This document shows positions 49,703 to 58,937 of a DNA stretch of 64,000 bases, in pieces. Position numbers and translations under genes: made by a program. How positions within the stretch are numbered: position 1 is the stretch's first letter; each line of letters starts with the position of its first letter. Origin of the DNA: Acidobacteriaceae bacterium KBS 83. Its GTDB lineage: Bacteria > Acidobacteriota > Terriglobia > Terriglobales > Acidobacteriaceae. Where the stretch lies: the NCBI GenBank assembly GCA_000381585.1, contig KB906733.1:186001-250000 (forward strand). The letters run 5' to 3'. The notes below the pieces were generated by a model that saw only the letters and a program-made list of their open reading frames with translations, searched no databases and had not been told where the DNA came from.

Positions 49703-52216
49703 GTGAGGAACTTCGTCCAGGATCTTCGTTTCGCGTTGCGGCAGATGCGCCGTTCGCCGGGCTTTTTGTTGACCGCGGTCTTGACGCTGGGACTGGGTGT
49801 AGGGGCGAACACGGCGGTGTATTCGCTGCTGGACCAGGCGCTGCTGCGTTCGCTGCCCGTGGAGAAGCCGGAGCAACTGGTGGTGTTGAGCGCGCCGGGC
49901 AAGGAGTGGGAAGGACACACCGGCGACCATGGCGCGGGGGAGGATAAATCGTTCTCATATCCGATGTATCGCGATCTGCGGGATCAGGCGAAAGTCTTCG
50001 ATGGGCTGATTGCGACGTCGCCCACGTCCGTGGGCATCACGCACAACCGGACCTCGGAAGTTGGCGATGCGGAGGTTGTGAGCGGCAACTACTTCTCTGT
50101 ACTTGGTGTGAGGCCGGGGCTGGGTCGGTTGCTGTCGCAGACGGACGATGGCGCGCCGGGAGCGAATGCGGTGGCGGTGCTGAGCCACCATTACTGGACC
50201 ACGCACCTGGGCGCCGATCCCAACGTTGTCGGGAAGACTCTGGCGCTGAACGGTCACACCTTCGAGGTGATCGGGGTGACGCCGGAGAATTTTCAAAGCG
50301 CCGTGTGGGGACAGACGCCGGATCTGTTTGTGCCGATGTCGATGCTCGATACGGTGGTTCCGGGCAAGGGCAAACGGCTGGCTGATCATAAAGATCGCTG
50401 GATGAACGTCATCGGGCGGCTTCGCGAAGGCGAGACGACAGCACAGGCGGAGGCGGGCGTGGCGCCGCTGTGGCATGCGCTGCGGGCGCAGGAGTTGAAG
50501 GCTCTGGGCCATCGTTCGGCGCGTTTCGTCGATGGCTTTTTGACGCACACCAAATTGGTGATCGAGCCGGGCGCGCGGGGACTCTCGTATAGCCGCAACT
50601 CGCTGGAGACGCCGCTCCTGGCGGTGATGGCAATGGCATCGCTGGTGCTGCTGCTGGCGGCGGTGAACGTGGCCAGCCTGCTGTTGGTGCGTTCGGCGGC
50701 GCGGGTGCAGGAATTCGCAGTGCGCTATGCGATGGGCGCGCGATCGGGACGCATCCTGCAGCAACTGCTGATCGAAGGCGCGCTGATCGGATTGCTTGGC
50801 GGTGCCGCGGGCATGCTGCTGGCGCCGGCCGCGATGCGGCTGTTGCTGCGGCAGATCACCGCTGTGGATGACACGAGCGCCTTCCACGCGACACTCGATG
50901 TTCGGCTGTTCCTCTTCGGACTGGGGATCGCACTCGTGGTAAGTCTGCTGTTCAGCCTGGCGCCGGCGATCCAACTGCTGCGGCCCGACCTGGTGACTGC
51001 GCTGAAACAGAAGGCCGCGACGGCGACGGGCGGAGTGCTCGGGCTGCGGCGCGTCGTGGTTTCCTTGCAGATCGGGCTGAGCGTGTTGCTACTGGTTGGT
51101 GCTGGACTGTTTGTGCGCACGATTCAAAACCTGCGCAATGTGAATGCTGGCTTCAACACGACGCACCTGGTCACCTTCCATATCAACCCGGTGCTGGCCG
51201 GCTATCCGAAGGCGCAGATCGCTCCGTTGCAAGAGCGGATGCTTGAGGTCATGCGCGGTCTGCCCGGTGTGCAGGCGGTGGCGGCGACCAACGATCCCGA
51301 GCTTCAAGGCGACAGCATGGGCGGCAACGTGACGGTTGCGGGTTACACGCCGCCTACCAACGAGGAGTTCGATATCGAAGAGAGCATCGTCAACGCCGAT
51401 TATTTCCATGCGATGCAGGTACCCATGGTGGTGGGCAGGACCTTCAACCAGGGCGATGATGCGACGGGAGAGCCGGTCGCGATTGTGAATGAGACATTTG
51501 TACGGCACTACTTCAAGAGCGCGAGCGCTGCGATTGGCGGACGCGTCGCGTTTGGCGGCGGCAAAGACCTGCACTACATGACGATCGTGGGTGTGGCGCG
51601 CGATGCGCGACATACGAACCTGCGCGACGCGGTTCAGCCGACGTTATTCACTCCGCTGGGTCAAGGCGATGCGCCGGAGCGGCTGCACTTCTATCTGCGG
51701 ACAGCGACTCCACCGCAGCAGATGTTTGCTACGGTGCGTGCGGCGATGCGCTCGATTGATGCCGGATTGACGTTGGCTGAACTGCGGACGATGGATGAAC
51801 AGGTGGAGCGGAGCATTGCGAACGAGCGGATGATCGAGGTGCTGGCGCTGGCCTTCGGAATGCTGGCGACGCTGCTGGCTGGGGTCGGACTGTACGGTGT
51901 GTTGTCGTATACCACGATGCAACGTACGCGGGAGATTGGAATCCGTATGGCGCTGGGTTCGACGCGGCTGGCGATCAGCGGACTGGTGCTGAAGGAGATG
52001 GTGCGGCTGGGCCTGATCGGCGTGGTGGTGGCGGTACCGTGCGCGATCCTGCTGGGACGCGCGCTGCGCAGCCAACTCTTCGGCGTGTCCGCAGCGGACC
52101 CGCTGACGCTGGCCGGGGTCGTACTGCTGATGGGAGTGGTGGGCTTGGCCGCCGCGTTGCTGCCGGCCCGGCGTGCGGCGAACGTGGAACCGATGGAGGC
52201 GCTGCGGGCGGAGTAA
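49703..52216 (+). CDS. ADOP-type ABC transporter permease
   Basis: 837 residues. The core begins at residue 6 (QDLRFALRQMRRSPGFLLTA) with VLTLGLGVGANTAVYSLLDQ; the FtsX blocks hold RVQEFAVRYAMGARSGRIL and RTREIGIRMALGSTRLAIS, with LPARRAANVEPMEALRAE at the end. The GTG at 49703 has a GGAGG site 5 bases upstream. It is divergent from the ADOP at 46986, with which it shares a promoter region. No prefix domain, no PadR, no ATPase. Confidence 0.9.
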   Translation: MRNFVQDLRFALRQMRRSPGFLLTAVLTLGLGVGANTAVYSLLDQALLRSLPVEKPEQLVVLSAPGKEWEGHTGDHGAGEDKSFSYPMYRDLRDQAKVFDGLIATSPTSVGITHNRTSEVGDAEVVSGNYFSVLGVRPGLGRLLSQTDDGAPGANAVAVLSHHYWTTHLGADPNVVGKTLALNGHTFEVIGVTPENFQSAVWGQTPDLFVPMSMLDTVVPGKGKRLADHKDRWMNVIGRLREGETTAQAEAGVAPLWHALRAQELKALGHRSARFVDGFLTHTKLVIEPGARGLSYSRNSLETPLLAVMAMASLVLLLAAVNVASLLLVRSAARVQEFAVRYAMGARSGRILQQLLIEGALIGLLGGAAGMLLAPAAMRLLLRQITAVDDTSAFHATLDVRLFLFGLGIALVVSLLFSLAPAIQLLRPDLVTALKQKAATATGGVLGLRRVVVSLQIGLSVLLLVGAGLFVRTIQNLRNVNAGFNTTHLVTFHINPVLAGYPKAQIAPLQERMLEVMRGLPGVQAVAATNDPELQGDSMGGNVTVAGYTPPTNEEFDIEESIVNADYFHAMQVPMVVGRTFNQGDDATGEPVAIVNETFVRHYFKSASAAIGGRVAFGGGKDLHYMTIVGVARDARHTNLRDAVQPTLFTPLGQGDAPERLHFYLRTATPPQQMFATVRAAMRSIDAGLTLAELRTMDEQVERSIANERMIEVLALAFGMLATLLAGVGLYGVLSYTTMQRTREIGIRMALGSTRLAISGLVLKEMVRLGLIGVVVAVPCAILLGRALRSQLFGVSAADPLTLAGVVLLMGVVGLAAALLPARRAANVEPMEALRAE

Positions 52217-52226
52217 GGCGCAATCG

Positions 52227-52694
52227 TCAGAGGTCCAGACGGTAGCGGCATTTTTTCGTATGGCCGCTGCGATGGATGATGCACGTCGCCGGGACATCAA
52301 CAATGCCGACAAACTGCGCGCCTGCACGTTCGCAGGAGCGTCGCGAGGCCAGGTTGTCTGGATCGCACGTGAGCCAGAGCGGGTTGATTCCATGCTCGCG
52401 AGCGAGCGGGATGAGAAGACGCACGGCGCGGGCTGCGTAATGATGTCCGCGATGTGCGGGATGGATGTTGTAGCCGATGTGACCGGCGTAGAGCTCTATG
52501 TGTGCCGTTGAGCGAAGGCGTAGGTTGATTTCTCCGACAGTCTGCGCTGAATCTGCACGAACGATTTCGAAAAAGACAGCCGGGACTCTGTGGACGGGAT
52601 GTGGCGCGAAGCCGACCTGCCGGAGAGCGACCACATCGTCCTTGAGCATTACTTCATTTTCCACCAAAATATGCCGAGCCGCGGCACGCGACAC
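52227..52694 (-). CDS. GNAT-family acetyltransferase
   Basis: 155 residues. The fold is recognised by IELYAGHIGYNIHPAHRGHH, where the pattern R/QxxGxG-like HPAHRGHHYAARAV marks the acetyl-CoA loop, then LWLTCDPDNLASRRSCERAG. The C-terminal YRLDL completes the sheet. Its GTG start (52694) directly follows the TGA of threonine synthase, suggesting coupling; an ATG at 52649 gives a shorter, family-like N-terminus (MLKDDVVALRQV). Acceptor unknown; candidates are amino acids or ribosomal proteins. Confidence 0.85.
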   Translation of the reverse strand: MSRAAARHILVENEVMLKDDVVALRQVGFAPHPVHRVPAVFFEIVRADSAQTVGEINLRLRSTAHIELYAGHIGYNIHPAHRGHHYAARAVRLLIPLAREHGINPLWLTCDPDNLASRRSCERAGAQFVGIVDVPATCIIHRSGHTKKCRYRLDL

Positions 52695-53900
52695 TCATGC
52701 CGGGGAGGGCGCGGGCATTGGTTTCCCCGTGAGGCCGAGCTTCTCTGCGATCACGTCGGCATATTTGAGTCCGGAGCCGGTGTTGAAGAGGACGCAGCGA
52801 TCGGTTGGTTTGAGATAGCCGGTCTGGAGCAGATGGTCATAGGCAGCAGTGGCGGCAGCGCCTTCGGGTGAGAGCAGGATGCCTTCATTGCGGGACCAGT
52901 CCAGCAGCGACTGAAAGATGGTGTCGTCCGAGAGGGCGACGCATACGCCACCACTGCTGCGACATATATCGAGGATGATGGTGTCGCCGTAGGGCTTCGG
53001 CACGCGCAGGCCGGCAGCGAAGGTGGCGGCATTCTGCCAGGCCTCCGATGCGGGCTTGCCCTCCTCGAAGGCGCGGACAACGGGTGCGCAACCGCTGGAC
53101 TGGACGGCGATCATGTTCGGGCGCCTACCGGGCGCAACCCAGCCTAACTGCTCCATCTCTTCGAAGGCCTTCCACATGCCGATGAGGCCGACACCGCCCC
53201 CGGTGGGATAGAAGACGGCGTCGGGATATTGCCAGTTGAGCTGCTCCACAAGTTCGTAGCCCATGGTCTTTTTACCTTCGACGCGGAAGGGCTCTTTGAG
53301 GGTCGAGATGTCGAACCAGCCTTCAGATTGTTTGCGCTCGTTGACCATGCGTGCGCAGTCGGAGATGAGTCCATCGACGAGCGTGACTTTGGCGCCGTAG
53401 GCGACGCCCTCCATGGAATTTGCGATTGGGACGTCCTTGGGCATGAAGATGTGGGCCTCGATGCCGGCGGCTGCGGCGTAGGCGGCGAGCGCGCCAGCGG
53501 CGTTTCCGGCAGAGGGCACTGCAAGCTTCTTCAGGCCGTAATGACGCGCCATGGTGACGGCGAGGGCAAGGCCGCGTGCTTTGAACGTGCCGGTGGGATT
53601 GGCTCCTTCTTCTTTCAGGTACACGTTGCGGTTACGTTTACTCTGGAGCATGGGCGTCCAGCCCTCGCCGAGTGTGACGGGTTCGACGGAGGGGAGGACA
53701 GCACCATAGCGCCACATGCCGGCGGCGGGCGCGGTGCCTGCTTCGCTCGCGATGCGGTCGCGGACTGCGGTGCCCTGGGCGGAGGAGAGGTCGTAGCGGA
53801 CGTAGAGGGCGCCGGCGCAGTGCGGACAGAGGGTCTGGGGCGTGTCGGCAGAGATGGATTTGTGGCAGCGCGAGCATTCGAGGTGGGAGATTTGGGGCAT
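52695..53900 (-). CDS. thrC: threonine synthase
   Basis: 401 residues, the PLP enzyme that converts O-phosphohomoserine to threonine in the cytoplasm. An N-terminal zinc-ribbon-like segment carries Cys9, Cys12, Cys25 and Cys28. The PLP lysine lies in NPTGTFKARG (Lys107), with SAGNAAGALAAYAAAAG as the phosphate-binding loop and YPTGGGVGLIGMWKAFEEM as a typical fold II segment. The length and the start TLGEGWTPML are those of the short threonine synthase subgroup that includes archaeal and Thermus enzymes. It is followed without a gap by the GNAT gene. Confidence 0.9.
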   Translation of the reverse strand: MPQISHLECSRCHKSISADTPQTLCPHCAGALYVRYDLSSAQGTAVRDRIASEAGTAPAAGMWRYGAVLPSVEPVTLGEGWTPMLQSKRNRNVYLKEEGANPTGTFKARGLALAVTMARHYGLKKLAVPSAGNAAGALAAYAAAAGIEAHIFMPKDVPIANSMEGVAYGAKVTLVDGLISDCARMVNERKQSEGWFDISTLKEPFRVEGKKTMGYELVEQLNWQYPDAVFYPTGGGVGLIGMWKAFEEMEQLGWVAPGRRPNMIAVQSSGCAPVVRAFEEGKPASEAWQNAATFAAGLRVPKPYGDTIILDICRSSGGVCVALSDDTIFQSLLDWSRNEGILLSPEGAAATAAYDHLLQTGYLKPTDRCVLFNTGSGLKYADVIAEKLGLTGKPMPAPSPA

Positions 53901-54018
53901 GACTTCAGGTTACAGGGGAGACGCGCCCGGTCGTCAAAACCCACCTTGGCTGCGCTAGGATGAGGCACCCGCCTTAATCGCACTGCTGAGTGCCGGGCCC
54001 GATAGGAATGTGAGTTGC

Positions 54019-55404
54019 ATGGATATGCGAACCAGATGGACGCGCGCGGCAGCAGTGGTGGCCGTGTGGATGTATGCGCTGGGCGCGGTGCTGGGCGTGT
54101 ATGGAGTCGGCGGTGCGGCGGCGCTGCGTGTTATGGGCGTGGTGCTGCTGGCGGTGTGGGCGCGGCGCTCGCTGACGGCGTGGATTTTTGTTGCGATGCT
54201 GGCCGGGGTGGAACTGGGTGTGGATGCGCCGCGGCTCGCCGTCCAGTGCAAGGTCTTAAGCGATATTTTTCTGCGGCTGATCCGCATGATTGTGGCGCCG
54301 CTGATCCTGGGCACGCTGGTGACGGGCATTGCCGGACACGGGAGTCTGCGGCAGGTCGGGCGCATCGGCGTGAAGTCGCTGGTGTACTTCGAAGTGGTCT
54401 CGACGCTGGCGCTGCTGATCGGGGTGGTGGCAATCAATTTGTCCAAGGCCGGAGTTGGGATGGCGGTGAGCGCGTCGCTCCCGGCGGCTAGTACCGCGCT
54501 GGCGTCACCGAGCCATGCGCCTGTCGAGCATGGCTGGCAGTCGTTTTTGCTGAATGTATTTCCGGAGAATATTGCGAAGTCGATTGCGGATGATCAGATC
54601 CTTCAGGTCGCCGTCTTCGCGGTGTTGCTCGGCATTGCTTTGACGATGTTGAAGGAAGAGCGGCGGCGGCCGCTGCTGGAACTGGCGGAGTCGGTGACGG
54701 CGGCGATGTTCGCGATCACCAATATCGTGATGTATGTCGCGCCCCTCGGAGTGGGCGGTGCGCTCGCGTACACGGTCGGGCAGCGTGGGCTGGCGGTCCT
54801 GCTGCCGCTGGCCAAGCTGCTAGGCACACTTTATGGCGCGCTCGCGGCGTTCATATTGCTGGTGCTGCTGCCGGCCGCGATGCTGTTCCGGGTGCCGCTG
54901 CGCGGGTTTATCAAGGCGGTGGCAGAGCCGGCGACGATCGGCTTTGCGACGAGTACATCAGAAGCGGCGCTGCCAATAGCGATGGAAGAGATGGAAGCGT
55001 TCGGTGTGCCGCGGCGGATCGTGTCATTCGTAATACCGGCCGGCTACAGTTTCAACCTTGCCGGCTCTTCGGTGTATCTGGCTCTGGCGTCGATTTTCGT
55101 GGCGCAGGCAGCGGGGATGCGGATGGGAGTGGGCGCACAACTAGCGATGGTCTTTACCCTGATGCTGACGAGCAAGGGGGTTGCCGGTGTGCCGCGGGCG
55201 ACGCTGGTGGTCTTGCTGGCGACCGCTTCGACCTTTCAGCTGCCGACAGAGCCAATTTTCCTGATCCTGGGAGTGGATGCGTTTGCCGATATGGGGCGCA
55301 CGGCGGTGAATGTGATCGGCAATTGCCTTGCGGCCGCGGTCGTGGCGCAGAGCGAAGGTGAGCTGGGCGAAGAAGTTCCGGAGGCATTGGCCTTGACGGA
55401 GTAG
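54019..55404 (+). CDS. dicarboxylate/amino acid:cation symporter (DAACS family)
   Basis: 461 residues, a trimeric-type sodium- or proton-coupled carrier in the inner membrane. Visible motifs are IRMIVAPLILGTLVTGIAGH in the N-terminal half, the hairpin signature FATSTSEAALPIAMEEMEAF, AGYSFNLAGSSVYLALASIF and TSKGVAGVPRATLVVL, which together form the substrate and cation sites of the GltP/DctA family. About eight helices plus the two hairpins are seen. The ATG at 54019 is preferred because AGGA lies about 11 bases upstream; GTG at 54010 would be too close to it. Substrate: glutamate, aspartate or C4-dicarboxylate. Confidence 0.92.
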   Translation: MDMRTRWTRAAAVVAVWMYALGAVLGVYGVGGAAALRVMGVVLLAVWARRSLTAWIFVAMLAGVELGVDAPRLAVQCKVLSDIFLRLIRMIVAPLILGTLVTGIAGHGSLRQVGRIGVKSLVYFEVVSTLALLIGVVAINLSKAGVGMAVSASLPAASTALASPSHAPVEHGWQSFLLNVFPENIAKSIADDQILQVAVFAVLLGIALTMLKEERRRPLLELAESVTAAMFAITNIVMYVAPLGVGGALAYTVGQRGLAVLLPLAKLLGTLYGALAAFILLVLLPAAMLFRVPLRGFIKAVAEPATIGFATSTSEAALPIAMEEMEAFGVPRRIVSFVIPAGYSFNLAGSSVYLALASIFVAQAAGMRMGVGAQLAMVFTLMLTSKGVAGVPRATLVVLLATASTFQLPTEPIFLILGVDAFADMGRTAVNVIGNCLAAAVVAQSEGELGEEVPEALALTE

Positions 55405-55484
55405 GCGCCCTGCCTGAGAGTTGCTGTGAATCCTGTCGTTCCGAGAACAGTTTCCGTAATGAGAACAGATGAAGGAGCCTGCCG

Positions 55485-56942
55485 ATGGTTCGTGCTGGTG
55501 CGGTGTTGTCGTGTGTTTGGCTGCTGATGGCTGCTGCTAATGCTGGGGCGCAAGTGAAGGATGGCGTAAAGCCCTTCGTGAAGGAAGACGCGCCGGTGCT
55601 GGTTCTGAATCATGTACGGGTGATCGACGGCACAGGCGCGACGCCGATGGAAGACCAGCGCATCGACATCGAGAACGGCAAGATCGCGCGGGTGCAGAGT
55701 GCGAAGCTTCGCAATGCATATCCGCCGAATGCAAAGGTGTTGGATCTGACCGGCAAGACGGTCATGCCGGGGCTGGTGGGGATGCACGAGCATCTTTTCT
55801 ATCCGACACCCGGCGATGGGCCGGGGCGGCAGAACATGTATGGCGAGATGGCGGACAGCGCACCGCGACTCTATCTGGCGGGCGGGGTGACGACGGCGCG
55901 CACAACGGGCAGCGTGGAGCCGTATACCGATCTTGCGCTGAAGGCGGCGATCGACGGCGATGAAGCGCCGGGACCGAAGCTGCTGGTCACCGGACCATAT
56001 CTGGAGGGCACGCCGTCGTTGGGGCCGCAGTTGCATTCGCTCACCGGGCCGGAAGATGCGGCGCGCACGGTGGATTACTGGGCGGAAGAAGGCGTGACGA
56101 ATTACAAGGCGTACATGCACATCACGCCGGAGGAGCTGAAGGCGGCGATTGACGCGGCACACAAGCGCGGGCTGAAGATTACAGGGCATCTGTGCTCGGT
56201 GGGATTCACGAAGGCGGCGGAGCTGGGCATCGATGATCTGGAGCACGGGCTGGTGGTGGATACCGAGTTCGCGCCGGACAGAAAAGAAGGCGTGTGTCCG
56301 AGCCAGCGCGGGCCAATGACGGCGATGGCAAAGAGCCTCGATGTGGATGGACCGCAGGTGCAGGCGATGGTTCACACGCTGGTGGAGCACCACGTTGCGG
56401 TGACATCGACCCTGGCGATCTTCGAGAGCTTTACGCCGAACCGGCCGCCGCTCGAGCGGGAGCAGGGGGCGAAGAACGAAATGGCTGCAGAGGCGTGGTC
56501 GGATTTTGCGACGACGCGCGCCGAGATTGCGGAGCGTGGCGAGAGCTCTATCTGGCCGGTGCTGCTGAAGAAGGAGATGCAGTTTGAGCGGTCGTTTGTG
56601 AAGGCGGGCGGACTGCTGCTGGCGGGCTGCGATCCGACCGGATACGGGGGGATATTGCCGGGCTTCGGCGACCAGCGCGGGATGGAACTGCTGGTGGAGG
56701 CGGGATTTACTCCGGTGGAGGCGATCCATATAGCGACGCAGAATGGTGCGACGTACCTGGGGCAGCAGGACCACATCGGCAGCGTGGCGGAAGGAAGGGC
56801 GGCGGACCTAGTGGTGCTGGACGGGAATCCGGTGGCAAAGATTGAGGACGTCGAGAAGGCAGAGATGGTTTTCAAGGATGGGGTCGGCTACGATCCGGCG
56901 AAGTTGCGGGCGTCGGTGGCGGGGATGGTCGGAATCCGGTGA
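55485..56942 (+). CDS. secreted amidohydrolase family protein
   Basis: 485 residues. A signal peptide ends at about 23 (GAQ). The amidohydrolase core follows: VMPGLVGMHEHLFY carries the first metal motif as HEH rather than the usual HxH with one Thr or Ala between; TNYKAYMH holds a lysine that could be carboxylated; KITGHLCSVGF and DDLEHGLVV hold further metal histidines, with AGCDPTG in place of the common GTD. The C-terminal composite domain ends with AEGRAADLVVLDGNP. Its relatives are imidazolonepropionase-like and prolidase-like hydrolases of the periplasm. The ATG at 55485 has AAGGAG 7 bases upstream. Substrate unknown. Confidence 0.88.
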   Translation: MVRAGAVLSCVWLLMAAANAGAQVKDGVKPFVKEDAPVLVLNHVRVIDGTGATPMEDQRIDIENGKIARVQSAKLRNAYPPNAKVLDLTGKTVMPGLVGMHEHLFYPTPGDGPGRQNMYGEMADSAPRLYLAGGVTTARTTGSVEPYTDLALKAAIDGDEAPGPKLLVTGPYLEGTPSLGPQLHSLTGPEDAARTVDYWAEEGVTNYKAYMHITPEELKAAIDAAHKRGLKITGHLCSVGFTKAAELGIDDLEHGLVVDTEFAPDRKEGVCPSQRGPMTAMAKSLDVDGPQVQAMVHTLVEHHVAVTSTLAIFESFTPNRPPLEREQGAKNEMAAEAWSDFATTRAEIAERGESSIWPVLLKKEMQFERSFVKAGGLLLAGCDPTGYGGILPGFGDQRGMELLVEAGFTPVEAIHIATQNGATYLGQQDHIGSVAEGRAADLVVLDGNPVAKIEDVEKAEMVFKDGVGYDPAKLRASVAGMVGIR

Positions 56943-57008
56943 TGGCCCACACTCTCGTGTCATGATTTTGCTTGCTTGCGATGAAATGACGGAGATAGGC
57001 TCTGCGCC

Positions 57009-58691
57009 ATGCGAAAGACGAATATTGCTCTTGGAGTGGCCTGTGCGGTGATGCTTGCAGGCGTCGCCCATGGGCAGGCGACAGCATCGATGCCGGGGGC
57101 GGAGCACCATCACCACGATCATGCGCCGGGCCCAGGCGAGCGGCTGGGGCACGTTTCGTTTCCTACTTCGTGCGCTGCGGCGTCACAGACGGGGATGGAG
57201 CGCGGTGTCGCGCTGCTGCACTCCTTCGGCTACGCCGAGGCGCAGATGCAGTTCACGGCAATCGCCAAGGATGACCCGGGGTGCGCGATGGCGCACTGGG
57301 GCATCGCGATGACGCAATACACGGAATTGTGGGACCAGCCGGGGCCGGACGCACTGAAGCTCGGTGCAGCGGAGATGGCGAAGGCACGCTCTCTGGCTGC
57401 GGCGCCGGCAACGATCACGCCACGCGAGAAGGCCTATATCGCCGCGCTCAGCGCATTCTTCGATCCCGCGGCGAAGACGTTTCAGCAGCGGGCCGACGCT
57501 TATGAAGCAGGAATGAATGATCTGCATCGAGAGTTCCCGGACGATGTGGAGGGTGCGGCCTTCGATGCGCTGGCGATACTGGCAGCCACTCCGCCGAACG
57601 ACACGTCGCTGGTACATTCGCGTCAGGCCCTGGCGATCCTGGTGCCACTGTTCGCGGCGCATCCCGACCATCCGGGGCTGGCCCACTACATCATCCATAC
57701 CTGTGACACGCCGGCGTTGGCTCCGGAAGGATTGGCGGCCGCACAGGAGTATACCCGGATCGCGCCCTCCTCACCGCATGCGTTACATATGCCGAGCCAC
57801 ATTTTTGCGCGGCTGGGGATGTGGCAGGAGGACATCGATTCAAACCTGGCGTCTGTGGCGGCCTCAAAGAAAGCAGAAGCAGCAGGAGAACCAGGGGCGG
57901 CGCACCAGATGCATGCGGATGAATTTCTCATCTACGCCTACCTCCAGGTGGGCGAAGACGAGAAGGCGCGAGAGCTGACCGCCAACATGCGCAGCATCGG
58001 TGAGCACATGAACGCGATGCCCGGCATGGACGACATGAAAAACGCGGGCCCTTTTTTCGATAACGAACTCAGCGCCATCTACCCGATGGAGATGCATCAG
58101 TGGAAGGTGGCGGCCGCTTTGACTCCGGCGCCAGGATCTCCGGCTTACGAAGTCATGGATACGTACTGGGCGCAGGGCGTAGCTGCCGGCCATCTGCGAG
58201 ACGCGAAGCTTGCCGCTACCGCGCTGGCCAACTTCGATCAAAGCGTGAAGGCACTGAAGAGTAGCCCATACGCGAACTTTGCGCCCGGCATCGATGTGAA
58301 GCGGGATGAGATCGTGGGTTGGAAGGCGTTTGCGGAGGACCAGCCAGACGCCGCAGTCGCCGCCTTGCGAAAGGCTGCTGACCAGCAGGACAAGCTGGGG
58401 CAGGAAGAGGTGGACATTCCGGCACGCGAGATGCTTGGTGACCTTCTGCTGCTGGAGCACAAGCCTGCAGAGGCGCTCACTGCGTATCGCGTCGCTCTGA
58501 AGGAGAGCCCCAATCGCCTCAACGGGATGCTGAGCGCAGGCGATGCAGCCGAGCAGGCGGGGCTGCCGGAGGAGGCGCGCGCTTTCTACAAAGCAGCGGC
58601 GCAGCAGACCGATTTTGGAAAGAACAGCCAGCGGCCTGAGCTGGCACGCGCGGTGAAACTGACCGAAACGCCGACAGCGGGAGGGCAGTGA
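57009..58691 (+). CDS. secreted TPR-repeat protein
   Basis: 560 residues with a signal peptide (about 1-22, ending AHG). The mature N-terminus is His-rich (AEHHHHDHAPG), perhaps metal-binding. The rest is helical with tetratricopeptide-like repeats: AEAQMQFTAIAKDDPGCAMA, then MAHWGIAMTQYTE, and at the C-terminus LLLEHKPAEALTAYRVALKE and AEQAGLPEEARAFYKAAAQQ. The PSSPHALHMPSHIFARLGMW segment recurs in this family of acidobacterial exported TPR proteins. It starts at ATG 57009 with a weak ribosome site. It follows the amidohydrolase after 66 bases, possibly in one transcript. Role unknown. Confidence 0.85.
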   Translation: MRKTNIALGVACAVMLAGVAHGQATASMPGAEHHHHDHAPGPGERLGHVSFPTSCAAASQTGMERGVALLHSFGYAEAQMQFTAIAKDDPGCAMAHWGIAMTQYTELWDQPGPDALKLGAAEMAKARSLAAAPATITPREKAYIAALSAFFDPAAKTFQQRADAYEAGMNDLHREFPDDVEGAAFDALAILAATPPNDTSLVHSRQALAILVPLFAAHPDHPGLAHYIIHTCDTPALAPEGLAAAQEYTRIAPSSPHALHMPSHIFARLGMWQEDIDSNLASVAASKKAEAAGEPGAAHQMHADEFLIYAYLQVGEDEKARELTANMRSIGEHMNAMPGMDDMKNAGPFFDNELSAIYPMEMHQWKVAAALTPAPGSPAYEVMDTYWAQGVAAGHLRDAKLAATALANFDQSVKALKSSPYANFAPGIDVKRDEIVGWKAFAEDQPDAAVAALRKAADQQDKLGQEEVDIPAREMLGDLLLLEHKPAEALTAYRVALKESPNRLNGMLSAGDAAEQAGLPEEARAFYKAAAQQTDFGKNSQRPELARAVKLTETPTAGGQ

Positions 58692-58937
58692 ACCGTCGCT
58701 CGAAGCGCTTCGCGGTAAGCAGAGCCCGATGCGACAAGCGATGCCTGGAACTTTTACCAGAGGGTGACATTTGGGCTTGTCGCGAGGAGCTTTGCAAAGC
58801 CTATACTTGCGTCACTGGGCCCCACAGGGAGCCTGCAGCGCCGTTTTCCTTCCGTTCACTTCCCCTGTTTCCGCGAATGTCTCATTTTTATGGCGTATGC
58901 GCGCGTTTCCTGATTTCTTCCGAGGAGAACAACCGCT

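Noticed and set aside
49398-49958. N-terminal extension of the ADOP gene at 46986
   Set aside because: The added residues are low-complexity and lack the family start; the ATG at 49397 matches the ADOP core.
58701-58712. CGAAGCGCTTCG palindrome after the TPR gene
   Set aside because: No loop, no T-run and common in GC-rich DNA.
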